A stretch of DNA of 64,000 nucleotides from Saksenaea vasiformis B4078 (GCA_000697055.1 JNDT01002261.1:1-64000); one strand, 5' to 3'; shown: positions 1 through 14,134, counted from the stretch's first letter. Program-made: numbers and translations. Notes: generated by a model not told the origin, from the letters alone.

Positions 1-142
1 TGACACTTGGGAACCAGCCAATCACTTTACTGATCCCAGGTTTATTTCGGAGTATTGGAAAAAGATCGGCACTCCAAATCAATCAGGTCAAAAACGCCAA
101 TGCTCTAAGAAAACTTCTAGTAATAAGAGATACAAAAAGTAA
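1..142 (+). mobile_element. Ty3/Gypsy polyprotein, 3' end (chromodomain tail), truncated by window start
   Basis: The frame starting at base 2 is open for 46 codons and stops with TAA at 140-142. It begins DTWEPANHF, continues through ISEYWKK and ends in a lysine-rich tail. The pattern DTWEP...EYWK is the C-terminal half of the chromodomain that closes the integrase of Ty3/Gypsy chromoviruses. Only this end is visible; the reverse transcriptase and integrase would lie upstream of the window. No stop or frameshift is seen in the visible part, so this copy may be fairly young. Identification rests on the chromodomain signature; no homology search was possible. Confidence 0.72.
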
Positions 143-920
143 TAACGCTTTCTATGTCTTATTGAAGCTGGAAGGGGATGATGTCGTATTTGACATTTCT
201 AAGGAATAATGTGACGTTTATTAGTTTAATCTCAGTGATAAAAGTTTTTATTGTAATATTGAAAAGGGTTGTTCTGATCAACAAGAATAAAGTCGAGTCC
301 CACAGTACCTTCAGTCTGTTACCAACCTCGACATATCTCAGTCTCACTTACTTTATGTTACCCATACTTGAATTTGGATATATCAATGCCATTTGTAGTA
401 TTTGGAGATGATGATCAATAAAAGACAATATACACTGAGAACAACGATAGTACAGTGAGACTCCTGTTTATTTCAGATAGAAGTAAAAAAAGAGGATTAT
501 TACTACTTTTCCGCTACTGTTGTAAATAAAATAAAATTCTTCTTAACGGAGCTTATGTCTCTGAAACAAGTCCAATCAAGAGATACAGTTTATAATGACT
601 ATATTCTCTTAACTACGGTGAAATACCACACCATTGTTATGCTGTATTTTTCAGTTACTGTATATGGGTAGTTGTTATATTCCAACATCCTCCATTCACA
701 GTCAGATACATTGCTAGCCAATGATTGATACATTACCATAAAGAGATCCTATTTCTACTTCAAAATTACCTTGAATACAGACTGTGGACTTTTAATTGCT
801 TCCATATTAGCACTTATCTTAGATTCCTTTATACAATGCCTTTTACCGAGTTTTCTACGATCTACTCTCGATCTGTCCTCTGTAAATACTGCATTAAGAA
901 AGATCCAATATAGATACTGG
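143..920 (+). repeat. Probable 3' LTR / flank of the Gypsy element; no gene
   Basis: A purine-rich run at 170-181 (GGAAGGGGATGA) resembles a polypurine tract, directly followed by TGATGTCG, a plausible LTR start at about 179-183. A polyadenylation-like AATAAA lies at 417-422. The right LTR edge cannot be set because the 5' partner is outside the window. The short open frames here show no recognisable protein. Confidence 0.35.
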
Positions 921-2935
921 TGTGGAGTACTATTTTTTCGCTCTAAAGACAATCTCACCTGCTACTTTTTTTTATCAAAAACACCATTGTGAACATTTAT
1001 ATTAGTTTTATCCTCTTTATTTCCCTATTCTCTTATCTTTATTTTTGTCATTGTATATGTATTAACAGAAGAAATAACAAGGATCAGGATAACAAAAGTA
1101 CAACGCGCATAAAGAAACTACCAGAGAATACACACAGAACGATTGCCGCCATACAAATTAAAGATCGCTGATCACATGCTCTCCACCAACATGAAAGAAA
1201 AGCCTCCGTAGCAACTCGGGTTTTAAAACCACTTGAAGCATGAAGCAACTCGGATTTTTAATACCTGTAGCAACTCGGGTTTTAAAAAACCTGTGGAGCA
1301 CGTCGGGTTTATCTCGCACACCTTAATTATTTCCTTATTCTATCTCTCGATTTTTGTATAAATATCCCACCTTTTCAATGAATAAAACATCAGGTTATAA
1401 CAGCACAATCTTCTCTTGGTCTACTCTAGCCATCTCAAAAGGTCTTTTCCAAAGGTTTTTCTTTTATTTTCAAAGCCGCCTTTTATTGCTCTGCCTCCGT
1501 TGGTTATTCTCAAGAAACCATCGTTAACCAGAATCTGCCGATTCTTTTCTTTTCTTTTCCTCTATTTTTCTTTTATTCTTCCCAATTGATTTATTAGCGA
1601 CGCTGATTCCGCTATCTCTTTTTATTTTCTTTTACGTTTTCTTTTATATTTTCTCTTCTCTTTACCGAGACCCTATATTTCTCCCGATCCAACTCGCTGA
1701 TCACCCGAGAAATATCTCTATTTCATCTCCATACATCTCTAATTGATTGAATCAATACGAGATTAAAGGTAACTGTACCAACGATTTTACTAACGATCAT
1801 ACTCTTTTTCAGACAGATCTCTTTATATATTGTCGATCCAGACAACAGATACTCTATTTTATCTTTTCTTTTCTTTTCCTCAAGCCTTACCGCTTACCCA
1901 AGTCTTGGTGTTTGACTCAAATCCACACCTGGTGCTCACACAAACCGAACTGTTTTCATCTACCGAAGCTACTTTTTCTATACCTTACCAGCTATTTCTG
2001 TCATCAAGTTTACGCTTAGGCACTACCAGGAAACATACCCATTTTTACCGACAAGTCAAAAATACAGCGTAACAGCGGTAAAGCTTGAAGAAAGAAAAAG
2101 AAAGGTTTGAATAGAGTAACTGTTGTCGGTATTGACAATATCCAAGGAGATCTGGATAAAATAAAATATGACCGTTAGTAAGATCGCTGATATGATTACC
2201 TTGAATCAGCAAAGAGTTTCGTCAAAGAGTTTCGTCAAAGATAAAAAGAGAAATAAAAAGAGGACAGCGGAATTGTCGTCGCTTGTCGGACAGAGAATAA
2301 AATAAAAAGAAAAGAAAAGAAAAGAAAAGGAATCAATGGATTCGGGTTAACGGTAGTTTCTTGAGAATAACCAACAGAGGCAGAGCAATAAAAGGCGGCT
2401 TGTAGATAACCTTTGGAAAAGACCTTTGGAGATGGCTAGAGTAGACCAAGAGAAGATTGTGCTGTTATAACCTGATGTTTTATTCATTGAAATGAGGGGG
2501 TATTTATACAAAATAGATCGATACGAGAAAGGAAATAAAAGTTGGAGGGAGATAAGAAAACTGAACGCTTGATGTTCAGTAAACCTGAGTTGCTTCGTTT
2601 TCGGTAAACCTGAGGTGCTTCGTTTTCGATTTACCCGGGTTGCTACGGAGGCTTTTCTTTCATGATGGTTGAGAGCATGTGATTAGCGGTCTTTAATTTG
2701 TATGGCGGCAATCGTTCTGTGTGTATTCTGTGATGGTTTCTTTATGCGCATTGTACTTTTGTTACCCTGATCCTTGTTATTTCTTCTGTTAATACATACG
2801 CAATGACAAAAATAAAGATAAGAGAATAGGGAAATAAAGAGGATAAAACTAATATAAATGTTCACAACGGTGTTTTTGATAAAAAAAAAAGTAGCAAGTG
2901 AGATTGTCTTTAGAGCGAAAAAATAGCACTCCACA
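921..2935. repeat. Foldback element: two convergent LTR-like arms
   Basis: Bases 921 to about 1900 reappear as reverse complement from 2935 back to about 2100. The outer ends both read TGTGGAGTRCTATTTTTTCGC going inward. Identity is high in the outer ~550 bp and falls towards the centre, with a non-matching core of about 150-200 bp near 1900-2090. Each arm carries a TATA box, an AATAAA and a pyrimidine-rich stretch in LTR-like order, plus short repeats of a CAACTCGGGTTTTA-like unit (1206-1312; diverged copies at 2578-2656). Each arm also encodes nearly the same ~60-residue frame (989-1171 plus; 2683-2865 within a longer minus frame). No clear target-site duplication was found. It may be a foldback/TRIM-like element or two LTRs joined tail to tail by nested insertion. 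Confidence 0.75.
1357..1386 (+). promoter_or_regulatory. LTR-like TATA box and poly(A) signal, left arm
   Basis: TATAAATA at 1357-1364 is followed about 20 bp later by AATAAA at 1381-1386. The mirror copy in the right arm has its TATA at 2501-2508 and its AATAAA at about 2478-2483 on the minus strand. Both promoters point towards the centre of the element. This close TATA/AATAAA spacing is typical of the U3/R junction of short LTRs; activity is inferred. Confidence 0.5.
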
Positions 2936-5900
2936 TCGTGTCTCATCGGAACGTCCGAAAGTTTAGTAAATGCTGCGTGTTCGCACATCACATGTCATTT
3001 CTTTCAAACGACCCCTTCTAAATAAAATGAGTGCATCCTCTTTAGAAGCGTTTATGCTATCGGACAGCGGCGATCATTTCAATCAATCATATTTCTTAGA
3101 ACATCGGCGGCCGCTCAAACGTTGCATATTTATTCGTCATCTTTTGATTCGGAAAACGATCTCATATCTACAAACCTTCAGGACATCCGCCAATGTCAAA
3201 GGAAGCAAGTAATCACAGCAAGGTAGCTAATCAAATTTCAAAAAGCAAATGCAGAGTTAGTAAGTAACTGTTCATAAATGAGTAATGTTTATTGTATTAG
3301 CAGTAGATTCTACTGATTGAAAGAAGTAAATACTGACGCAATTTTTTGAATTTTTTTTTGACGTATCTTTTTCTTTTTCTCTCACTGTCTGGAGCTACTA
3401 CTATTGCGCTGTGCTTTGTTTTATACTGCTGTTACAACTATTCGACATGTAAATTGCAACTACCGATAAATGAGACCTGCATCATACACAAGCATTTCAA
3501 ATGCTTTTCTGTTTCGACATTGAATCTCGTTTTGTTTCGCTAAATTGGTGTAGTGCAAAATCAGTACAGTACAGTGCAAAGTCTACAATTTATACAATCA
3601 GTACAACCTGCTGTAATGATCTACAACGGTCCGGTACAGTTCGGTATAGTTCAGTACAGTTATCGGTATACATAGTCAACTCGGTATTAGATGTTCTTAA
3701 CCACAGCGCGGAGGACTGCAAATCCAGAGACAATGGCAATGTACCTCATATCATTATTGCCAAATCTGGAGCAGTTATTTGAGCTCTATGTTGGAAAGGC
3801 TTGCAGGTCTCCAGTTTTTTGAACTATACTGGCGAGCAGCATGCAGAAGCGGAACTTATCAATATATTGCTTGACGGTGGTGAAAAGTATAATCTGCGTA
3901 ATCTGAAACAAAAGCGGAAGGACCGAAGAAAGAAAAAGCAACAGTTGCACTCATTAACAGTGTAGTTAATTGTATTCCGTAGACGTCCATGGCCACAGAT
4001 ACGAAAGTAGCGAAAGGCATCACTACGACTAGTGACTGACAGGATATCTCTGATTGCATTTGGATCTGCCACATTTCAAACAAGCACATGTCGAAGGATT
4101 TCAATATTTCAAAGGTAATGATAAAAAGTACATGGGTATGTTCCAAACTAAAGAGGATGTTTAGGTATGCTCGAGATGTCAGCATAAGGATATGGAAAAC
4201 TTACGACCAAATGAAGAGGCGTACGAAACAGTGTAGCGCGCTCGATTGTCAAATCTGCGGCGCGTCATGACAACGCGATGCCAATGTCAGCAGGAGCCTA
4301 AATACGTTTGCAACGTCTTCTACAAGTGGCCGTGGTCGACTGATCCTTTTCCAACGTTAGGCGTATCGCACACCGTAATCAAAGCACTGGATGCTTACAG
4401 GGAAGCCATTTTCTATTAGATAATTTTGGAACTCATCTTTTTTTTTTTTTTTTTTTTGTCAGGTAACAGTACTAGAATAAGGAAATAAATGGTAGGTGAA
4501 AAACTAATATCCCGACTGAAGAATATATTTCATACTGCGGTGTAGAAGTATGTCGTCGCTCAGATATCCGCCGTCATACTGAATTTTTTGCTGCATCTAT
4601 GCTGGTACATGTGCCAGCGAGACATCGCAATGCAAATAGTACAGATTTTGGCACCGTTATTGTCTTTGCAGATGGCTGTGAGCGCCTTCCTTTTTAGCAT
4701 CGTGACAAGTATATATTGTTCAAGGGAGAATAGCTTCTACTAGAATCTTACAGAGCAAACGGTCTATTGCTTTTTCTCCTTGATATAGACCGGCGATCAA
4801 ACAGTGAGGGCAACAGTATCTTTTTTTTATTCTTTCTTTTACTCTAAGTACGGTACACGAATACTGATCCAGCATCATTAATAGTCTGCATCGAATTTTC
4901 AAGAAACCATTTGTTGTTATCTCATGCAATTTGTTTAAAAGGATCTGCAAGAAAACATCGATTAGCGCGTATGACAAGGCCGGTTCATGTTAGGAATCAA
5001 TCAAATGCTATCCAGTCGTAGGTCCTTGCTTCTATCATAGAAGCTACAGCGGCTCAAGTTAGTATAGCCTAATATACGGTCAGGGATCTTTTTGCATGCA
5101 GGATGTTTTTTGAAAACTTGCAGCAATGGCAGAATATATCGATGAAACACTTTGATTCCAGCAAAGACCTTGCCAGTCATGCGCGGCTTTCTTCTTGAAC
5201 TCTCAGTTAATTCTGAAGCTAGACTCATTTTCAATGCTGGTTCGGTCCATCAATCAGCGGGGAACAAAAAAGCACATTTAATTGGCACGGAAGACAAGAA
5301 AAAGGCATGGCTTTGAACAAAGGTGGCGCCGTGATATGCGTCATGTATGCGGTACACTGATCCAATCATTTTTAAGACGTTTTGCGGTGCATCTGAGATA
5401 TGCAAGTAACTGGACCTCTGACGCAAACCATCAGTGATATGATACCCTTGTCCATCTTTGTGTAATATATGTGGAACATCAACTTGATTGAATACTTGAC
5501 ATATCGTTCACGTAGCGCGGTCTTCCGCCGTGTGGAATTTCAATAGGTCAGCTTTGGTAAAAAGGAGAATATTTCTATGGTTGCTATAATTCGGGTAGAA
5601 ATGCTGATGAGAAACTTTATCACGCAGTTGCGGCACTAACTGCGCATAAGAACTGCATCACACAAACATTCGCTATACGTTAGATGGATACTATCAGACG
5701 CGATGTAGGTCTGTCAGCTGAAGATATGTTCGAGTTGATATTTTTCTGGTGCTGATACAGCAAAGGCGTTTGCTGAAAACAGCTAACCCTTTCATCCGGA
5801 TGAACGTGTAACATGACAACTAACGGCGGCTAGGTGAAATAGTGGAAAGTGTCACCGACTATACGTTTTCTCTGGAGTTTCCCACTGGAATTTCCCACTG

Positions 5901-7251
5901 GCAAATGTGTACAATGCGGGTTCATTAAAGCAGAATTTTAGATATGTAGGTTGAAGAAATAGACTATCAATAATCCTGGAAAGACCTGCCAAATCTATGG
6001 ACGTATCTCGTTCTTTATTAATAAACGTGAAAGTTGTCAAAGTAGCGGTTAGTCATAGGCAAATCAACTAGATGATTATGTTATTCAAGCAATGGTACAG
6101 CCTTGCCTACAGCTTCCCCTTGTTGAATGTTAGACCCTCTGAATCAAATAGCAGCAATAGTAAAACAGGAAAAGTGGAGAGTGGAACAGGCATGTGCACA
6201 TGATCTCTTGTATACACACGCAAGAAAAAAAATTTTTTTAGTCCACTGATACATTGTCACAACAAATCTGCAATCAAATAAGCCTCCAGACAACTTATAA
6301 ACAATTTGATCTTCATACATAGTATAAATGAAAGACCAGTGGATCAATCGAAGAACAAAACTGTATAGGATGCAAGGAACCACAAAGGAGCATTGCTAGC
6401 TGACCTAAATGTTTCTGTATGCAAATGCCAACCTGAGGTTCAGCCGCTCTTACTTGTCTCAGGTGCGACGCATCGGGAAGGTTACATGGAGTCTGCAAGT
6501 CAAAGCTTCTAACTGCGAAGGGATATCTTACAAATGGGGTATCCTCTCTCGGAAGTAGAACTTTTGCTTAGCAGCGACGTGAATCTCTTATAGCGGGTTC
6601 TTTTCGTGATCTCAATGATTTGTTCAGTATGCGTAGCACGGACGGCTATCGTCTGGATACTTTCCTTATGAGGAACACTTTTGGGCTTTGACGCGTATAC
6701 GATTGTATCCGAGATGGCAGGGTTTATGTGTTGTAAAGTTGATGTTTAGCTGTTGTTAATGTATATCAAGATGCAATCTGGATATTAAAACAAACGAACT
6801 CGCTCTGACGAGTCTTTATTTTATAATCTGGCGGTACAAAACAGGACTTTGTCCAAATGCACTGACCACAAGAGAGCCTAATAGTGTTGAAGAGAAGTGA
6901 TCTATTTTAAGATGATAGAATATATCAATATGAACTTGATACAGCTTAGTACTAGTGAAACAAACGGGCAGAAAGAAACCATGGGAAAATTGGAAATCTC
7001 TGACCTGGCAAGAACATACTATATATCCATCTACGCCGAATATCAGCAACTTGTATTTTTTTTAAGAAAAAGAAATTGAACAAGCTGATAAGATAGATTA
7101 AGGAAGAGTTGTAAAATTATTCCAATGATAGCTTTTTTTTTTTAAAAAAAAACGACGTTTAGATATATATTTTCTTTTTCGTCCAAAGATGATATGCTTG
7201 CAAGAAGCAATGACGACCATAAAATTTCATTCTGCTAATTTTTCAGACTAT
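2936..7251. other. Gene-poor, decayed stretch
   Basis: No intact gene was recognised on either strand. Open frames are short and unlike known proteins. Visible structure: a cluster of GTACAGT-like heptamers at about 3560-3670, a possible degenerate coding stretch at 3690-4420 (separate entry), a poly-T run at 4438-4457, and an 11-bp tandem duplication TTTCCCACTGG at about 5878-5900. The part next to 7252 would hold the 3' untranslated region of the forkhead gene. Confidence 0.5.
3690..4420 (+). pseudogene. Possible degenerate coding sequence, unassigned
   Basis: One plus-strand frame reads protein-like but is broken by several stops. Near 3720-3815 it gives a helical segment containing LPNLEQLFELYVGK. 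Near 4165-4420 it gives CSRCQHKDMENLRPNEE, one internal TAG, then CQCQQEPKYVC and a stop after EAIFY at about 4420. Another frame at 3829-3955 ends in a lysine/arginine-rich tail. CxxC and CxC pairs hint at a former zinc-binding protein such as a transposase, but I cannot name a family. It could also be chance. Confidence 0.28.
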
Positions 7252-8749
<1,498 letters not shown>

Positions 8750-8982
8750 GATCGGAGGAAGATGAAAAATTGTTGACGGTAAACAACGCGAAACACACAA
8801 AAAGTAAAAAAGAAAGAGTCTCAACTCTTTTTTTCTTTTTCCTTTTCTTTTCTTTTTTTTTTTTTTTAAAAAAAAGCACACGAAACGGTGGCGGAGAAAG
8901 CGTGTCAGGTGTCTATTGTGGACTAGTTTTGTTCCTTTTTTGTTTTAGAAATTTGCCATCCCCCAAAACTCTTCGTCCGTCT

Positions 8983-9064
8983 GTGTCTCTCTGTGTCTCT
9001 CTGTCTCTCTCTCTCTCTCTCGGGGTAGCAAACCGAGCCCCCGACCCGACATCGCATTGCACAC

Positions 9065-9125
<61 letters not shown>
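8983..9125. repeat. Compound microsatellite (CT)n-(CA)n-(TA)n upstream of the forkhead gene
   Basis: A CT/TCTG tract at 8983-9020, a (CA)n tract at about 9058-9102 and a (TA)n tract at 9103-9125 follow one another. With the T-rich runs at 8826-8867 they form the upstream region of the minus-strand forkhead gene, 230-380 bp before its start codon. Any promoter role is inference. Confidence 0.9.
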
Positions 9126-9149
9126 CAACTCGGAAATGCGCACATTAAG

Positions 9150-12100
9150 CTAATATCTTGTTACATCTAACCTATACATCTTTATTTCTGTTCTATGGGA
9201 AAAAAAAAGGTTCCGGCTAGTAGGTACCAGACGGGAATCTTGCAAGAAGGTAAAACCTTAATCAGGTACACTTTATGCGAAATCCTTCCGGATGCCGGTT
9301 ATTCCTCTTTTAGTAAAATCCGTTTGCCTTTCAAAACAAAAAGCTACCATAGTTAATAAGAAAAAAAAAAGAAAAAATGAGTATGATTTGTATATATATA
9401 AAAATCAATGTCATTGTTTGCTGTTTGTTTCTGATACGTTTCTTACACACATTGACCAACTCTAAAAAGTGATGATAATGAATTAAAAGTGACGATTATA
9501 GAGATCTCAAATTATTCTTGGAGAAAGTCAAGTTTGCCACTTGTGCTTCAATTACTCGTGAAAGTAAATGCTGAAAAGCTACATGTATTTTTAGATTTGT
9601 ACTGGTGAATCATCGGACGGAAACGCCCAACCACAACAGCGACAGCAAAAATGGCGTACATTGATTCTCATCGTCCCTTTTTAATGTGATCAAAACACAC
9701 TATGTTGAAAGTTCGACACATGTAAAAATGTCCAAACTATTTCTAGCAGGAAAAAAAGTCTTTTTTCTTTAACATACTTGTTCTATTTCGCGTGTGGCGA
9801 TTTTCTGTGCAATGTTACACAGTGCACTGTCGGAGACCTCGGATGGTTTCAGCTCGCCGTGTTTGTCCTCGTGTCCCCCCCCCAGAACTCAGTCCCAAGC
9901 CCTCTCTTGTTCAAGTACTACAGTCTATCTAGGTGCATATGCAAAATGCCAACGTGCAGTGATGGTAAGTTAATTTTCCAAACAAATACAAACATCAATG
10001 ACCAATTCATTGACACGGAAAGAGCAAAAGTGGTCAGTGCGAGATCATCCCCGAAAGCTACTATTTGTTTTGATACGATTTTCATCCGTTAGTTTAATAT
10101 CCGATTTCCTCACAAATGAGGGCGCCCGAATGTCAGATAATTTCGTCCTTAGTTCAAATTTTATTTATTTAACAGTTGCTGATCTTTTTGGATCGTTTAT
10201 TTGGCAGCACCGTCGATAAATTTGTCAAATGAGGATCGTCAAAATTACTCTTACCATATATTAAGCAACAAGTGATAGATATATATAAATAATACAAGAT
10301 TAGTACAATTTGACAATAAGTAGCACCTTCACAACAACAAATACGGTTTGCGCAAATTCAGATCTCACTTGGGTTGTGACCAAACTCATCTTAGTTGAAA
10401 TCAAGATGGGTTCGGTGCACTGGTGTTCTTCAAGCCAAAATGTTGTCTTGTGCAAAACGGTTAATGCTTGGCACGAAGGAAACGTATTTATCCGGGAAAA
10501 TAAACGATATAGACAAAGCTCTAATATCACTAAAGCAACAAAATCATATGGCATAACATCATCTTTTATCCAAGCGCTACAAATGAGACGGTTTTCAGGC
10601 CGATGACTAATAAATGAAATCGCATACAATGCTAGCCTCTGAATCTCAACTGATGATCAAAAAAGCAAAGGTCTAGAATTCTTTCATAAAGCCTGCTGTT
10701 TACGGAACTCGTCTTACAATTTTCGCATATGGAGTATTATGGTACTAGCTAGGCAAAGGTACCCGACACTGCCAAGTTATCTTTGTTACGGTAGTATTCA
10801 GGGTCATAACAAGTATACAGCAGCGATAAATCGCCTTTTGGTCAATCTGTTGTTGTTGATCTTTGCAAGCAAACACGTATTACTTAGCTGCTTCTGCTGT
10901 TGATAATTCCCTTCCAACGAAAGAGAAGAGGATGGTATGATCGTTCTTCTGGTCGAAGTATAGTCTAAAGACACCTCCAAACTACGTCGAAAGGGAAATC
11001 GGTCCGTTAACATACAACGTAATAGGTATGGAAAAGCGCACAGGCCGAGATCCCGAAGACTCTATCCTCATTTACTGGAGACTACATTGTGTCGGATACT
11101 CGCCCAAAAGATACACAGCTCTTCTTGGACAAACAAATACCATTCCCTCTCTACCGACTGAAATAATAAAGATTACTGAACCTCCCAAGAAATTAATGAT
11201 GGGATGCAGGGGTAGCCCTAGTCAAGCTCTCACAAACTCGTCTGAGGCTCCTACAGCAATGGCAGCACGATCGACAGAGGAGAAAACAGGACGTTTATAT
11301 GCTTCACTACCGTACTGACCCTACATCATACGCAAAGCCTTGAAAAGCTAGATGAGGTTGCATCAAAGGCTAAATGCTGCGGTTGCGGGTTTTGAACCGT
11401 TCTGTATGCGGACTCTTTTAGAGTGAATTGTAAAATCCACCTACCGAGTCTGCAGCATGTAACCAAGCAAGATATTTCGTCCTTTATGGAAGCAGTAAAT
11501 ATTGTCAAATCGCCGCGCCATAAAAGGTAAAGTAATGATAAATAAGTTGCCAATAGCGAAAAGCTTAAATACACTCGAGTATCTTCCCACGTTACTATCG
11601 TCCGAACTGCAGATAAGGGTCACCGCTAGGTACCAAATTTGCGTCTATAATTTCCGTGTATTGTATTCTTTCTATGTGCTTGTGTCAACTACGAGACCTA
11701 TCACTGACACGAAAAGGTGGTCTCAGATAACAGGCTACGATGGCTTATCCAAAGAAACGCTTGAATCATTTTTATTTCTTTAGTTACGATGTCAATGGAT
11801 ACCATCTAAAAGGTTACTCATGTTTCTGGTCGTTCAGTTAGGCTTACATGACCTCCTCTCCCTGGACCAGCTTGGCCGTGTGTGCAACTTTTATTCGCCG
11901 CTTAACTAAGTAAACGTTGCCACCTGCTCACTCTTAACGTTCGGTAACAGATAAAGCTAGAGATGACCCTGGTTTGGGTGCACGATTGAGGCCGTATATC
12001 GACAAGTGCTCCACAGCAGTTATTATTATACTCGCTTACGTGATGAGCATATGCCTTCAGCGACCACATACATGCTCGCTACAGAATCCCCGACTTTGAC

Positions 12101-12495
12101 CTTCATCTTCTCCCATTCAACAGTTATGAAAACTCCAGAGCAAGTCTTTTATTCTACAAAGCTTCCTCTACAAAAATCGCGTTTTATATTCCTCGAAACT
12201 ATAATTCTCCTCCACTAGATGCCGCAAAATTTGTCACCATTCACAAGTGCTTGCACCATGCCAATACGGAAGCGCTCAAAATATCCTCTCTAAAACGAGA
12301 GAAATACCATGTTAAGACCATACAACGTCAACGTGTCAATGTTGGTAAATTTTCAGAGCTAGTGTAGCTTTTATCCAGCTTAGGTCTAAAAACAAAATGC
12401 ACCCTTTTCCTCGCATAAAAGTACACTTTTTTTTTAACTTGTGATTCCTCGTAATCCTGTTCCAATACGAATGAAGGCATGTTATTAGCCACACC
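9150..12495. other. Gene-poor interval between forkhead and TIM50
   Basis: Only short, non-conserved open frames are present on both strands, including pairs of overlapping antisense frames at 10300-10629 and 11326-11623. None shows a recognisable motif. A nine-base C run lies near 9876. The last part is 3' flank of TIM50. I see no RNA gene and no intact mobile element. Confidence 0.5.
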
Positions 12496-14134
12496 CTACT
12501 TCTGTTCCTGCTGCGGTTGGTCTTGTCCAGGTGGCATAATAGGTTGTCCCTATGCAGCCTGAGTCTCTTCAAAAGCTATATAAAACCTCCTGCGAACTTA
12601 CTGTGGACAGCTGCGTCATCATATCCCGAACAGTCAGCTTCATCTCACCCATTCTTTTCTTTTGCTCTTCTATTTCTTTCTGTATTAACTGCTCTTGTTT
12701 TATCATTTGCTCATGCTCTGCAGCATAAGCTTCTCTAGCTTGTTTGCGCATCAATTCCAATGGAAGTAATGGAGGTTGGTCCTCTTTACGCCCAAACAAT
12801 GTTCCCAGGTTGCGTTTATGTTTCTTTGCGGCCTGTTCCTCTTCCCACTGCTTAATATGCTGCCGATGCATTTCCTGTTCTTGTCGAGCCCACTCTTCCG
12901 GGAGAGACTTCCCTTTAAAGCGCTCCAATACCGGTCTTACATCATCAGGCTGCAGAAAGGCAATAGCTAGCATATCATCCCTGTTATATCGAAAAAATTT
13001 CGCCAACTTCTGTTTACCTTCCAAAAAGGGGATGTAACTTAAGAGACCGTTGTCATTGGCTTCTCCTTTCCAAGGTTTCAATGCAATACCGTTCTCTGGT
13101 TGTAGCGAGAAGGAATCTGGGTTTGAATCCATAATAATGACCTTGCTCAAATCACGATTCAAGTGTGACAGATCTTTGACGTATTTTCCATTGATATAAC
13201 GAGTGGCTTCCCTATATAACCTGTACAAGGCGTACTGGTACGGATCCAATTTGTCTAGAATAGGGGCCGCATTCTGGCCGGGCGCAATAAATTAACAATG
13301 ATATCCGTAGCCGTCGAATACTCTTACCATAGACGATTGAGATGTAAAAATCACGATCTCATAAATCTGCGACATGTAAGATAGAAAATAGTCAGTGCCC
13401 GGACGTTTGGCATGTCGCCATCCGTGTTCTCGCTTTGGAAGAGTTTGTTTTTAGATAAAGTTTGTATTACATTTGTGTTTTGCTTACGTCCCATGTTGAG
13501 TGAACTAAAGTGTCGTCTAAATTGATCACCAGTGTATATGGCCGTCGATATGGACCTTCCATAGGGTCTGGCAACAATTTCTCCCACATAGGCTCGTGAA
13601 ATTTCTTCACAACCGTTCATACTAAGTATTAATGACGACCCACTTCCCCTTCCTTTCTTCCTTCCTTTCTACCTTTAGGCACCGATGGTAAGCTGCCAAT
13701 ACTGGGTTTTCGCCTGCGTACTGTTCAAGAAATTGGTTTACTGAACGAGCATTGCATCCAATGGATGATTACCTCATCATCTCTATCATCATAGAATGGG
13801 CGACCTAAGCACAAAACAATCAATCGTATCGAATCAAGGAAAAAAAATGAAAAGATGGATACGTACCGTAGTATAATAAAGCACCAACCACCACCGTAGT
13901 CAATGCTCCAGCGCCAAGAACATAAATTTTCCATTGAGAGTCTTTTTGACCTTCTGCTTTTGCAGGTTTCTTGTTTCCTTTGGGAAGCGTCGCTTTCCGT
14001 TTTAAAGCAGCTGTCTTCTGCGCAAGGGCTTCCTCTGCCAGCTTGTGTACTTCTGCCTGGGTTTTGTCGGCATACGTCACATAAGCTCGCTTCATAACAT
14101 GTCTTTGAGAACGCGCAATGACAATCTGGAGCAT
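12496..14134 (-). CDS. TIM50: Mitochondrial import translocase subunit Tim50
   Basis: Receptor of the TIM23 complex, receiving presequence proteins in the intermembrane space. Seven exons: 13867-14134, 13773-13804, 13673-13720, 13488-13604, 13328-13432, 12602-13273, 12496-12549; 431 residues. In order: an N-terminal matrix-targeting-like segment; an Ala/Lys-rich helix; one membrane segment (about 69-90, [20 protein letters not shown]); then the NIF/CTD-phosphatase-like fold. That fold contains [17 protein letters not shown] (about 136-152), EIVIFTSQ, and [26 protein letters not shown] keeps only part of the DxDxT phosphatase motif, as usual for Tim50. The C-terminus is a charged coiled coil ending QPQQEQK. 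Exon 4 is taken to start at 13604 because the next AG upstream would put a stop in frame. Confidence 0.94.

Noticed and set aside
9874..9886. C-homopolymer as a possible assembly join
   Set aside because: Short run only; sequence on both sides is ordinary and no other sign of misassembly is visible.
13095..13125. B-box-like GGGTTTGAATCC
   Set aside because: Lies within TIM50 coding sequence with no A-box or acceptor stem.
13605..13672. Possible disabling stop in TIM50 between exons 3 and 4
   Set aside because: Using the acceptor at 13605-13606 removes it, keeps the phase and gives a normal Tim50 sequence.
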